The notes beneath the pieces were generated by a model. It searched no databases. It was not told where the DNA came from and saw only the letters and a list, made by a program, of their open reading frames with translations. Position numbers and translations under genes: made by a program. A DNA stretch of 26,731 bases from Planctomycetota bacterium (GTDB taxonomy: Bacteria > Planctomycetota > GCA-002687715): positions 1 to 26,731 of the forward strand of contig JABSRK010000013.1 of NCBI GenBank assembly GCA_013213915.1. The letters are read 5' to 3'. Shown here one piece after another: positions 15,780-23,690 of this stretch. Positions within the stretch are counted from its first letter, which is position 1. Each line of letters starts with the position of its first letter.

Positions 15780-17078
15780 TTACCGCTGACGCTGCTGCGC
15801 ACCAGGTCGCCGGGTCGTACGAACCACCATGCGAATACCACCCCCACGGCCATGCGACATCCCGAACTCGCGCATCTCGACCGTCCACTGCAAGGAAACT
15901 GGCGCAGCGAAGGACTGGAACATACCGCGAGTCTCCGTTCCGGGCATGACCGCATCGTTCGCGAAGCCGACAAGCTGAACCGACCTCCGCGCGACGAAGA
16001 CCAGTGTCCCAAGGGGGTCGTTGTTCAGGATGACCGGTGCGGGTCGCCCGAACGAAAGCTGGCTCGCGACGCGGAGTGCGTGGTCCGCCAACCCAACCCG
16101 GCGGTAGCTCTCCGCCTGGAGATAGCGGGACAGCGGGAGCAGACGGCTCCCGGGGTACCGTTGGCTGAAACCCTCGAACGCCCGAGCGGCATCCAGGTAA
16201 TCCGCCTGCAAGAGCTTCTCGTGCGCGGCGAGGTAGCTCCTCACCACCGGGCTGACACCGAAGTTCTCGCCTGAGAACAGGCGGGTTGCCTGCGCCGGCT
16301 CGCGCCAGGAGAGGCCGGTCGGCTCGGACGCCAGCACGACCCGCGCCGGACGGAGCACGTGGACGAGCTTGCTGTTGGTGACCCGATCCCGCATGGTCAC
16401 GACGAGCGTCGGCGCCTTGGAGAACTTCAGGTCGTCCTTCAGACCAGCGGCGAGCTGGTGCCAGGAGTCGAGATAGAGCCTCGCCGTACCCGCCAGGACA
16501 CCCAACTGGGGCTCGTTGCGCTCGAAATCGACTTTGAGATCGCGTGTGTCCAGCGCCTGAAGTTGCGCCTCTACGATGCCCTTCGCCTCATCTGACGCGT
16601 CGTCGGGTAGGTACGCAATCTGGCGGGCGAGCAGGTTGGTCGCGTCCACATGGTCGCTCAGGCGACGCTTGAACGTCGCCGGGGCAAGTCCCGCGCCCCG
16701 GAAAGCGTCGGCGCGGAACTCGCCGACGGAACCGGGCGACTCGTCGATGCCACGCGCGAACTCGAACACGATCACATGACTGATCGCGAGCAGCACTACG
16801 ACAGCGGACGCGGCGCGGACGCGGCGCCAGCTAATGGACGTGATCGGCGCGGGACGTCGGTCCAGCTCCCCGGGCGCCTCCCGCGGAGCGACGAACGAAC
16901 GGAGCTCGGGTTCCTCCGTGAGTTCGGACACGGCCGCGAACACGCGGCCATACAGCTTCCACTCCTGCTGGCAGGCAGCGCAACCACCGAGATGAGCGTC
17001 CAACGCGGATCGCGCGTCGGGCAGCAGCCTCCGGTCGAGATACCTGGAAAAATGATCGCGTGCAGTCTGGCAATCCAT
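15780..17078 (-). CDS. Transmembrane zinc-finger anti-sigma factor (432 aa)
   Basis: The N-terminus has a zf-HC2-type anti-sigma zinc-binding domain: Cys3, His29, Cys33 and Cys36 in HLGGCAACQQEW. One transmembrane helix follows at about residues 88-108 (AASAVVVLLAISHVIVFEFA). The remaining ~320 residues should lie outside the cytoplasmic membrane. They are partly helical and TPR-like (ADYLDAARAFEGFSQRYPGS) and end in a beta-rich, basic tail. It should hold the sigma factor encoded immediately upstream (3-bp gap) inactive at the membrane and release it on a signal. The start ATG at 17078 lies a few bases after the sigma stop, with GGAGG inside the sigma gene end. The large extracellular domain is well beyond the usual size and may be the sensor. 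Confidence 0.88.
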   Translation of the reverse strand: MDCQTARDHFSRYLDRRLLPDARSALDAHLGGCAACQQEWKLYGRVFAAVSELTEEPELRSFVAPREAPGELDRRPAPITSISWRRVRAASAVVVLLAISHVIVFEFARGIDESPGSVGEFRADAFRGAGLAPATFKRRLSDHVDATNLLARQIAYLPDDASDEAKGIVEAQLQALDTRDLKVDFERNEPQLGVLAGTARLYLDSWHQLAAGLKDDLKFSKAPTLVVTMRDRVTNSKLVHVLRPARVVLASEPTGLSWREPAQATRLFSGENFGVSPVVRSYLAAHEKLLQADYLDAARAFEGFSQRYPGSRLLPLSRYLQAESYRRVGLADHALRVASQLSFGRPAPVILNNDPLGTLVFVARRSVQLVGFANDAVMPGTETRGMFQSFAAPVSLQWTVEMREFGMSHGRGGGIRMVVRTTRRPGAQQRQR

Positions 17079-17081
17079 CCG

Positions 17082-17717
17082 TTACTGACCTCCTCGTCTG
17101 CGTGATGCGTCCAGGTACTTCTTGAATGACTGGAAGAACTGGTCGCGCGCACGAGACAAACGAGAAGAGACGGTCTTCACCGGACAGCCGATGACGGTCG
17201 CTGCATCCTCGTAGCTCATGCCTTGCACGGCACAGAGCACGAACACTTCGCGCAGCTTGTCACTGAGGCGTCCGAGAACTTCCTGCATCCGCTTCTGGAG
17301 CTCGTGATGCACGGCCGTCTCGTTGGGTGCGTACGCGGCGAGCGCAGCGGGCTCGAGCGTGGGATCGTCGCCGTCGCCACCCGCGCCCACGGGGACGACA
17401 GGTAGCTTCCTGAGACGAAGCCAGTCGATACATGCGTTACGCGCCACCGCAAAAATCCACGTTATGAACCTCCCGCGGGGGTCGAAGGACCGCGGCTTCC
17501 GGTACAGCTTGAGGAACACCTCCTGGGTCAGGTCCTCCGCCACTTCGCGATCGCCCACGAAGCGAAACATGAAGGACCGGAGCCGCCCCGAATAACGTTC
17601 GAAAAGACCGTCGAACGCATCCCGGTCCCCGTCCATGAGTCGGACCATCAGCATCTCGTCCGATTCCTGGGCGCAGGTCAGGCTTGGTTCCACCGTAAGC
17701 TGTCTCCGGTGTGTCAT
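17082..17717 (-). CDS. ECF RNA polymerase sigma factor (211 aa)
   Basis: Region 2 (about residues 30-105) shows AFDGLFERYSGRLRSFMFRF, DREVAEDLTQEVFLKLYR and the -10-binding helix FAVARNACIDWLRLRK. Region 4 (about 140-200) shows LGRLSDKLREVFVLCAVQGM and the helix-turn-helix YEDAATVIGCPVKTVSSRLSRAR. The length is normal for a RpoE-like ECF factor. I used the ATG at 17717; an internal ATG at 17654 would remove the first 21 residues and is possible. It heads a minus-strand operon with its anti-sigma factor, the small ORF and the VIT-vWA and TPR genes, which are probably part of its regulon. ECF factors commonly activate their own promoter. Confidence 0.95.
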   Translation of the reverse strand: MTHRRQLTVEPSLTCAQESDEMLMVRLMDGDRDAFDGLFERYSGRLRSFMFRFVGDREVAEDLTQEVFLKLYRKPRSFDPRGRFITWIFAVARNACIDWLRLRKLPVVPVGAGGDGDDPTLEPAALAAYAPNETAVHHELQKRMQEVLGRLSDKLREVFVLCAVQGMSYEDAATVIGCPVKTVSSRLSRARDQFFQSFKKYLDASRRRGGQ

Positions 17718-17757
17718 TTATGGCTCGCGAGGCGGGCCCCACGAGGACCCGCACACC

Positions 17758-17763
17758 ATTGTA
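17758..17763 (-). promoter_or_regulatory. Possible -10 box upstream of the ECF sigma gene
   Basis: TACAAT on the minus strand lies about 40 nt before the ATG at 17717. No good -35 is seen at 16-18 bp. A GGGCAG/CTGCCC inverted repeat (17770-17775 and 17803-17808) lies just upstream of it and could be an operator. Weak evidence. Confidence 0.25.
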
Positions 17764-17813
17764 CGGATCGGGCAGCCTACACCTCCGACAGAAGCCAAAG
17801 GTCTGCCCAGCGG

Positions 17814-18923
17814 CTACAGGAGATCCGCCAGTCCGGCTACGACCGCGTCCTGCTCCTCGGCCGTCAGCCCCGGGAAGATCGGCAGGGCCAGAACCTCCTC
17901 ACACGCCCGCTCGGCCGCGGGGAAAGCCCCCGCGCCCTGAGCGACATCAGCGAAGCAAGGCTGGAGATGAAACGGCACCGGGTAGTAGACGGAGCAGCCG
18001 ATCCCGCGCGCAGACAGGCCCTCGGCGACCGCGTCCCGACGCTCGGGGATGCGAACGACGAACTGGTGGTAGGTGTGCCGGTCATGCCAACGCGGGGGCA
18101 CTAGACGACCGTCGAGAAGGCCGGCCGCTTCGATGCGGCCGAGGTACTCCCCCGCATTGGCACGGCGGGACTCCGTCATCCCATCAAGCCACGAGAGACT
18201 CGCCGCCAGCCCCGCTGCCTGCAACGCATCCAGCCGGAAATTGCCACCGATCTCGGCATGGCGGTAGCGGGCAGTCTGGCCGTGGGCACGCAGGCAGCGA
18301 ATCGTCGCCGCGATCGCCGCGTCGCGGGTCACGACCATGCCCGCGTCTCCGCACGCGCCAAGGTTCTTGGTCGGGAAGAACGAAAACGCGCCAGCATCTC
18401 CAATGGTCCCAGCGAAGCGTCCCTTCGTATCAACCCCGTTGATCGCCTGGGCAGCGTCCTCCAGGATGCGCACCTCCGCCCCCGCCCACGTGCGGAGCGG
18501 ATCGAGGTCCATCACATCGCCGAACAGGTGCACGGGGATAGCGGCACGCAGATTAGCTCGGTCAATATCGTCGAGCCGGGACAGGTCGAGGTGAAACGTG
18601 TCGGGCTCAATGTCGCCGAATACAGGGGTCGCGCCAACGCGCGCGATGGCCCCCGCAGTCGCGAAGAACGAGAAAGGAGTCGTGAGCACGCGGTCGCCAG
18701 GTCCGACACCGAACGCCATCAGCGCAACGACCAGCGCGTCCGTACCGCTCGAAGTCCCGATCACGTGGGCACAATCGAGGCGCGAGGCCATGGCCGACTC
18801 GAACGCATCGACCTCGTCACCGAGGATGAAACGTCGATGCTCCAGAACCCGCAGCACGGCATCCCGGACGGCCTGATCACGCTCGGCTGGTAAGCGCGAG
18901 AGATCGACGAAGGGAACTTCCAT
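17814..18923 (-). CDS. wbpE: DegT/DnrJ/EryC1 aminotransferase, WbpE-like
   Basis: 369 aa from ATG 18923, with GGAGGG 6 nt upstream; that ATG overlaps the stop of wbpD (TGATG). It has the PLP-dependent sugar-aminotransferase signature: GTSSGTDAL (57-65), EDAAQAING (155-163), the Schiff-base lysine Lys186 in FFPTKNLGACGDAG, GGNFRLDALQAA, and GIGCSVYYPVPFHLQPCF near the end. In the P. aeruginosa-type pathway WbpE transfers an amino group from glutamate to C3 of UDP-2-acetamido-3-keto-glucuronate. The preceding genes encode the dehydrogenase that would make this keto-sugar and the acetyltransferase that would use the product, which supports the specific role. On sequence alone it could be any 3-amino-sugar DegT enzyme. 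Confidence 0.85.
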   Translation of the reverse strand: MEVPFVDLSRLPAERDQAVRDAVLRVLEHRRFILGDEVDAFESAMASRLDCAHVIGTSSGTDALVVALMAFGVGPGDRVLTTPFSFFATAGAIARVGATPVFGDIEPDTFHLDLSRLDDIDRANLRAAIPVHLFGDVMDLDPLRTWAGAEVRILEDAAQAINGVDTKGRFAGTIGDAGAFSFFPTKNLGACGDAGMVVTRDAAIAATIRCLRAHGQTARYRHAEIGGNFRLDALQAAGLAASLSWLDGMTESRRANAGEYLGRIEAAGLLDGRLVPPRWHDRHTYHQFVVRIPERRDAVAEGLSARGIGCSVYYPVPFHLQPCFADVAQGAGAFPAAERACEEVLALPIFPGLTAEEQDAVVAGLADLL

Positions 18924-19498
18924 CAACAACCCTCCGCCATCCTCAGCCCATCACCGTCAGGAGCGTATCGCCGTCCACAACCCTCGCACCCGAGATCGGG
19001 CTCAACGAGGCGCTCGCCACACCGACACGCCCAACCAACCGGACGGGCGGGGACGCCGGCGACGACCGCGAAAGCGGGTACGTCGTCGAGAACGACCGCG
19101 CCGGCCGCTATCAGCGCGCCGGTCCCGAGCGCAACGCCGCACCGAACGGTCGCGTTGGCGCCGATAGTCGCGGCGTCTCCGACGGACGTAGTTTCGAACC
19201 CGTCCTTGCGAGGGAACGCTGCCCGGGGACGGGTCACGTTGGTGAACACAGCGGACGGCCCAACGAACACCGCGTCGCCCAGCACAACACCGTCGTAGAG
19301 GCTGACGTTGTTCTGGATCTTGCACCCGTCTCCGATCGCAACCTCCCCGCCGACGAAGACGTTTTGTCCGAGCACGCAATCCTTGCCGATCCTGGCGCCG
19401 GCCATGACATGGCAGAAGTGCCAGATCCTGGACCCCTCGCCGATGGCCGCACCCGCATCGACGACTGCGGTCTCGTGGACCATGAACTCACCGCTCAT
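18923..19498 (-). CDS. wbpD: UDP-3-amino-glucuronate N-acetyltransferase, WbpD/WlbB-like, with a C-terminal zinc ribbon
   Basis: 191 aa, left-handed beta-helix acyltransferase. The family opening is clear: VHETAVVDAGAAIGEGS, IWHFCHVMAGARIG, LGQNVFVG, KIQNNVSLYDGV, VFVGPSAVFTNVTRPRA. His30 in this block corresponds to the conserved motif of the family. It should acetylate C3-NH2 of the UDP-sugar from acetyl-CoA. After the helix, residues 158-174 hold four cysteines (Cys158, Cys160, Cys171, Cys174) in a CxC-x10-CxxC zinc-ribbon arrangement, absent from the short Pseudomonas enzyme. The start ATG overlaps the wbpB stop (ATGA) and has GAGG 7 nt upstream; its own stop overlaps the wbpE start. Confidence 0.9.
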   Translation of the reverse strand: MSGEFMVHETAVVDAGAAIGEGSRIWHFCHVMAGARIGKDCVLGQNVFVGGEVAIGDGCKIQNNVSLYDGVVLGDAVFVGPSAVFTNVTRPRAAFPRKDGFETTSVGDAATIGANATVRCGVALGTGALIAAGAVVLDDVPAFAVVAGVPARPVGWACRCGERLVEPDLGCEGCGRRYAPDGDGLRMAEGC

Positions 19499-20481
19499 AC
19501 ATGCGCCTCGAGCATGGGGACGGCGACTCTCGCACCGGACTGACGCAGGCTTCGCCGCGCGCTCTCGAGCACTCGCAGCACCGCCAGGCCGTGTTGACCG
19601 CCGGTGAGCGGGTCCTCACGGTTACGCACACACTGGAGGAAGTGCTCAAGCTCACGCCGCAACGGCTCGCCGGGAGAAAACGGGACATCCACTGCGGTCG
19701 CCGGGTCCGGCGGCAACGCGCCGCGCTCCGGTGGGACTCCCTCGCACAGCACCAGGCGTCCGCCATCGGGGCCGTCCGTAAACGTCGCCATGCGCCGGTC
19801 CCCGATCACGACGAGACGGTGCTCCTTCACCGGATGGAGCCAACTCACGAAGATGTGGCCGCGTACGCCGTCGGGAAATTCCAGGTGCGTGACCGTGACG
19901 TCGGCCCGCCCGGGCTTGAGGTAGTTGCTGCCATGGGCGGAGAGCGAGTTTGGCCAAGCGTCGAGCAGTTCGAGGAACACGGCGATGTCGTGGGGCGCAA
20001 ACGACCAGAGGATGTCCTCCTCGTCACGCACAGTACCCAAGTTCAATCGGTTGGCGTACACGTAGCGCATCCGGCCAAGCGTTCCCGCAGCGACGAGATC
20101 GCGCAGTTTCACGATCGCCGGATGGTAGAGCGTGATGTGTCCGACCATCAAGACACGCCCACATCGACGTGACCTCGACACGAGATCTTCGGCCTGGCGT
20201 TCATCGAGCGTGAGCGGCTTCTCGACGAGGACGTCCTTGCCGGCGTCCATGGCGGCGCGGGCGAGGGCGTGGTGGGTCCGCGCGGGCGTCGCGACGATGA
20301 CAGCGCGCACGCTCGGGTCCACGAGAATCTCCTCCAGACCGGATGCCCGTAGATCTTCTGGAGCGTGCGAAAGCGCGTCCGTATCAGGATCCCACACCGA
20401 ACGAAGCGCCCCCATCTCCTGGAGCACTCTGAGGTGATTGCGGCCCCACGGGCCGAGGCCGAGCAACGCAACGTCGGGCAT
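19495..20481 (-). CDS. wbpB: Gfo/Idh/MocA oxidoreductase, UDP-GlcNAc-uronate 3-dehydrogenase (WbpB/WlbA-like)
   Basis: 328 aa from ATG 20481, with AGGA 8 nt upstream; ATGs at 20490 and 20529 are alternatives. The N-terminal Rossmann motif is ALLGLGPWGRNHLRVL, followed by VATPARTHH and the family EKPLTL block (Lys expected in catalysis). The segment NRLNLGTVRDEEDILWSFAPHDI is characteristic of the WbpB/WlbA branch. It should oxidise C3 of UDP-N-acetyl-glucosaminuronate with NAD, giving the 3-keto substrate for WbpE. First gene of the wbpB-wbpD-wbpE operon. No WbpA (6-dehydrogenase), WbpI (epimerase) or glycosyltransferase is in the window, so substrate supply and use must come from elsewhere. 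Confidence 0.87.
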   Translation of the reverse strand: MPDVALLGLGPWGRNHLRVLQEMGALRSVWDPDTDALSHAPEDLRASGLEEILVDPSVRAVIVATPARTHHALARAAMDAGKDVLVEKPLTLDERQAEDLVSRSRRCGRVLMVGHITLYHPAIVKLRDLVAAGTLGRMRYVYANRLNLGTVRDEEDILWSFAPHDIAVFLELLDAWPNSLSAHGSNYLKPGRADVTVTHLEFPDGVRGHIFVSWLHPVKEHRLVVIGDRRMATFTDGPDGGRLVLCEGVPPERGALPPDPATAVDVPFSPGEPLRRELEHFLQCVRNREDPLTGGQHGLAVLRVLESARRSLRQSGARVAVPMLEAHV

Positions 20482-20516
20482 GAGGAGCATCCTACGCAGT
20501 CTGTTAGGCTCCCGCC
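20482..20516. promoter_or_regulatory. Very short divergent gap between wbpB and cydA
   Basis: Only 35 bp separate the start codons of wbpB (-) and cydA (+), too little for two independent non-overlapping promoters with leaders. Promoters must lie partly inside the opposite coding regions, or one transcript is leaderless. AGG (20505-20507) precedes the cydA ATG by 9 nt and serves as a weak ribosome site. Confidence 0.5.
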
Positions 20517-21860
20517 ATGGACGACGCACTCACCCTGTCCCGGGTGCAGTTCGCGCTCACGATCAGCTTCCACTACGTGTTCGTGCAGCTGACGCTCGGG
20601 CTCGGGCTCTTCATCGTACTGTTCAAGACCCGAGCACTGAGGGAGGGGCGCAAGGACCTGGCGCGGGCGGCTCAGTTCTGGGCCAGAGTGTTCGCTCTGT
20701 CATTCGGCTTCGGTGTCGTCACCGGCATCCCTCTCGAATTCCAGTTCGGGACCAACTGGTCGGCGTTCTCACGTCAAACAGGTGGTGTCATCGGCCAGAC
20801 GCTCGCCATGGAAGGGATGTTCTCCTTCTTCCTCGAGTCCTCGTTCCTTGGACTGTTCCTGTTCGGCGAGAAGTGGCTATCGCCGCGGGCCCACTGGCTG
20901 TGTGCCGTGCTCGTCCTCGTCGGCTCCTGGTCGTCGTCGTTCTTCATCATCGCCACGAACGCATTCATGCAACACCCGGCGGATGGCATCTACTCCATCG
21001 CAGCCGACGGCAGCTTTCAGCTGGAGAGCCTCAGCGCCCTCCTCGGGAATCCGTGGCTGCCCGCTCAGTTGGCTCACACGGTGTGTGGCGCCGTGGTCAC
21101 GGGAGCGTTCGTGGTCGCGGGCGTCGGCGCCTTCTATCTGCTGTCGCGGCGTGACGAAGAGCAAGGACGGACGTTCGTCAAGACCGGCATGATCGTGGGG
21201 CTCGTGGCGTCCATCCTGTGCGCCTTTCCAACCGGCGACGCGCAGGTGAAGCTCGTACACAAACACCAGGGGCCGACGTTCGCGGCGATGGAGGGACACT
21301 TCCGGACGCGGACAGGAGCACCCATCGTCCTCATCGGTCAGCCCGACATGGAGGAGATGAAGCTCGACAATCCACTCGAGTTACCGGGCGCCCTCAGCAT
21401 CCTCACGCACCGGCGGTGGAATGCTGAGGTGAAGGGCTTAGAACACTTCGACAAGGACACGTGGCCCGAGAACATCCCGTTGCTGTATTTCAGCTACCAC
21501 ATCATGGCGGGACTCGGCACGATCTTCGTGCTCGTCACCTCCCTCGGCGCGTTTCAGCTCTGGCGAGGCCGCCTGTTCAAGTCAAGGAAGCTGCTCTGGA
21601 CGTTCCTACTGATGTGGCCTCTGCCGTTCATCGCGAACACGGCAGGGTGGGTCACCACGGAGACGGGCCGACAGCCTTGGCTCGTATACGGGGCGCTACG
21701 AACCGCGAACGGCGTATCGCCTGAACTGTCCAGCGGCAACGCAATGTTCACGCTGCTCGGGTTCGCGGGACTGTATCTCCTCCTCGGAATCCTGTTCCTG
21801 ATCCTCGTCGGACGCGCCGTCGCACAAGGTCCGTCTCACGCACCCGGGGAGCACCACTGA
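20517..21860 (+). CDS. cydA: Cytochrome bd ubiquinol oxidase subunit I
   Basis: 447 aa, multi-spanning inner-membrane protein; with CydB it oxidises quinol and reduces O2 to water at high affinity. The N-terminus RVQFALTISFHYVFVQ carries His19, the position of the E. coli CydA heme ligand. The signature GRQPWLVYGALRT (the Q-loop end and quinol-site region) is intact, as are the charged transmembrane segments around GVVTGIPLEFQFGTNW and MEGMFSFFLESSFLG. The length (447 rather than about 520) means the short Q-loop subfamily, as in many non-enterobacterial and cyanide-insensitive oxidases. Stop and cydB start overlap (TGATG). Typical expression is under low oxygen; no FNR-like site was recognised in the short upstream gap. 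Confidence 0.97.
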   Translation: MDDALTLSRVQFALTISFHYVFVQLTLGLGLFIVLFKTRALREGRKDLARAAQFWARVFALSFGFGVVTGIPLEFQFGTNWSAFSRQTGGVIGQTLAMEGMFSFFLESSFLGLFLFGEKWLSPRAHWLCAVLVLVGSWSSSFFIIATNAFMQHPADGIYSIAADGSFQLESLSALLGNPWLPAQLAHTVCGAVVTGAFVVAGVGAFYLLSRRDEEQGRTFVKTGMIVGLVASILCAFPTGDAQVKLVHKHQGPTFAAMEGHFRTRTGAPIVLIGQPDMEEMKLDNPLELPGALSILTHRRWNAEVKGLEHFDKDTWPENIPLLYFSYHIMAGLGTIFVLVTSLGAFQLWRGRLFKSRKLLWTFLLMWPLPFIANTAGWVTTETGRQPWLVYGALRTANGVSPELSSGNAMFTLLGFAGLYLLLGILFLILVGRAVAQGPSHAPGEHH

Positions 21861-22888
21861 TGGCGGACGTCTGGTACGTCATCCTCGGCCTGATGTTGAC
21901 CGCGTACGTCGTGCTCGACGGTTTCGATCTCGGCGTAGGCACGCTGCACTTGCTCGTCGCGAAGAAGGACACCGAGAGGCAGGCCGCGCTGCGATCCATC
22001 GGACCGGTGTGGGATGGCAACGAGGTCTGGCTCGTCGCGACCGGCGGCGTCATGGTGTGCACGTTCCCTGCCGCATACGCGACCGCGTTCAGCGGTTTCT
22101 ACCTGCCGTTGATCATGGTTCTGTGGCTGCTGATCTTCCGCGGGCTCGCCATCGAACTTCGCGGGAACGTCAGCAACCCGTTGTGGGCGCAGGCGTGGGA
22201 CGTCCTGTTCTCACTCGCGAGCGCTGCGCTCGCATTCTCCCTCGGTGTAGCGCTCGGAAACGTCATACGCGGTGTCGATCTCGACACGCAAGGCCGTTTC
22301 TTCGCGCCGATGTGGAGCGATCTCACGACGTCCGGAGAGACGGGCATTCTCGACTGGTACACGGGCCTCGTCGGTCTCCTTGCGGTGACCGCGTTAGCGC
22401 TGCACGGTGCGGGTTGGCTCACGTTGAGAACGACCGGCGATCTCGGGGAACGAGCGCGATCCTGGGGCCGAAGACTCGTTCCCGCCGTCGGCATCCTGTT
22501 CGGGACAATCTCCGCCGCGACGTGGTGGGTCGCGCCGCACATCAAGGACCGCATCACCGACGCTCCGTGGGGCATCGTGTTCTTCCCTGCCCCGCTCATC
22601 GCGCTCTGGTTCTACCGAGCGGCGCTGCGCGACCGACGACCGGCGACTGCATTCGCAGCGTCCACCGCACTGATCGTATCCATGATCGCGGCGGCGGTGT
22701 ACGGCACGTATCCCTACATCCTGCCCGCGAGCAGCGGCGCCACAGGTCCGGGGCTCACCGCCCAAGCCGCGGCGGCGGCCGACCACGGGCTCGCCACGGC
22801 GCTCGCATGGTGGATCCCGGCTGCCGTCCTCGTCGTGATCTACCACGTCGTCGTGTACCGCTCGCTCGAGCGGACGACATCCGACTGA
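21860..22888 (+). CDS. cydB: Cytochrome bd ubiquinol oxidase subunit II
   Basis: 342 aa with about eight predicted membrane helices. The N-terminal family block is VLDGFDLGVGTLHLLV, followed by GPVWDGNEVWLVATGG and FSGFYLPLIMVLWLLIFRGL, all diagnostic for CydB. Asp and Trp in these blocks shape the proton and oxygen channels in structurally known enzymes. The stop precedes a 46-bp gap containing an imperfect hairpin without a U-tract, before the convergent HEAT gene. No cydX or cydCD genes follow, so heme d assembly factors must be encoded elsewhere. Confidence 0.97.
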   Translation: MADVWYVILGLMLTAYVVLDGFDLGVGTLHLLVAKKDTERQAALRSIGPVWDGNEVWLVATGGVMVCTFPAAYATAFSGFYLPLIMVLWLLIFRGLAIELRGNVSNPLWAQAWDVLFSLASAALAFSLGVALGNVIRGVDLDTQGRFFAPMWSDLTTSGETGILDWYTGLVGLLAVTALALHGAGWLTLRTTGDLGERARSWGRRLVPAVGILFGTISAATWWVAPHIKDRITDAPWGIVFFPAPLIALWFYRAALRDRRPATAFAASTALIVSMIAAAVYGTYPYILPASSGATGPGLTAQAAAAADHGLATALAWWIPAAVLVVIYHVVVYRSLERTTSD

Positions 22889-22934
22889 GCGCAACCGCTG
22901 GTGCTCATCGTCACCCCAAGGCGACGACGGGCCA

Positions 22935-23636
22935 TCAGCGGTCCGTCTTGCGGTCGCGGTCACGGCGGCTGTTCACCTGTCGCGACGCGCGCTGGTACTT
23001 CTTGAAGCCCTCTTTGCCGAGCTTCTCCTTGAGATCCGCTTGCAAGTCCATGTTGGCCTTGCGTGATGCTGCCCGGCTCTCCTCACGGGAGATCTCCCCG
23101 TCCTGCACCTGGCGGAAGATCTCGCGGATTTTCTCGCGGCGATCCTTGGCGCCCTTCTCGACGAGCTTCATCTGCTGGTCGGTCAAGCCGGCTTCCCGCA
23201 GGGCCTTTCCGAGGCGCTGAGAGTTGGCCTCAGCATCGCGGCGGCGGCTGCGTCCTGGGCGATCGGACGGGTTCTCCCGGGTTCCTCGCAATCCGCGGCG
23301 CTCGAGTTGGGCCACGACCTTCTTCGCCTCGCGGGCAGCGCGTCCCTCCCCGGCGGCGAGCTTCTTCATCGGCTCCATGGCCGGCGCCCCCACGCTCAAG
23401 AGGGCTGCGCCCGCGCTCCGGCGAACCACGTCGTCCTTGCTGCCGAGACCAGCGGCGAGGGCATCGATCCACGCAGAAAGCGAGACCTTGGCCTTGGGCT
23501 GCTCCTGGGCACCCGGAGCCGTGGTCTCCTTGGCCTTGGCTTCGACCTTCTCGGTTTTCGCGTCGTCGAAGACGATCTGCCCGGATGCCAGGCCGACAAG
23601 TAGCAGAATCGAGACAAAGGCGGCGGTGATGCGCAT
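22935..23636 (-). CDS. Secreted HEAT-like / LTxxQ-like small protein (233 aa)
   Basis: The ATG at 23636 has GGAGG 7 nt upstream and starts a signal peptide (residues 1-19, MRITAAFVSILLLVGLASG). A Lys/Glu-rich linker is followed by one HEAT-like unit (about 55-110: DDVVRRSAGAALLSVGAPAM, REAKKVVAQLERRG). An Arg-rich stretch comes next, then an amphipathic helical region with LTDQQMKLVEKGAKDRREKI and LKEKLGKEGFKKYQRA. The latter resembles the LTxxQ motif of CpxP/Spy-type periplasmic helical proteins, but that match is loose. The tail is very basic (RRDRDRKTDR). It is a single gene, convergent with cydB. Function unknown; binding of proteins or metal is possible. Confidence 0.75.
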   Translation of the reverse strand: MRITAAFVSILLLVGLASGQIVFDDAKTEKVEAKAKETTAPGAQEQPKAKVSLSAWIDALAAGLGSKDDVVRRSAGAALLSVGAPAMEPMKKLAAGEGRAAREAKKVVAQLERRGLRGTRENPSDRPGRSRRRDAEANSQRLGKALREAGLTDQQMKLVEKGAKDRREKIREIFRQVQDGEISREESRAASRKANMDLQADLKEKLGKEGFKKYQRASRQVNSRRDRDRKTDR

Positions 23637-23690
23637 GGGAGGACCTCCGGGGCTATCTACGCTCGCGCGCGCTCGGTCTTTCGAACCGAC

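Noticed and set aside
22894..22942. Imperfect hairpin CCGCTG...CAGCGG between cydB and the HEAT-like gene
   Set aside because: Long loop and no U-tract on either strand; not convincing as a bidirectional terminator.
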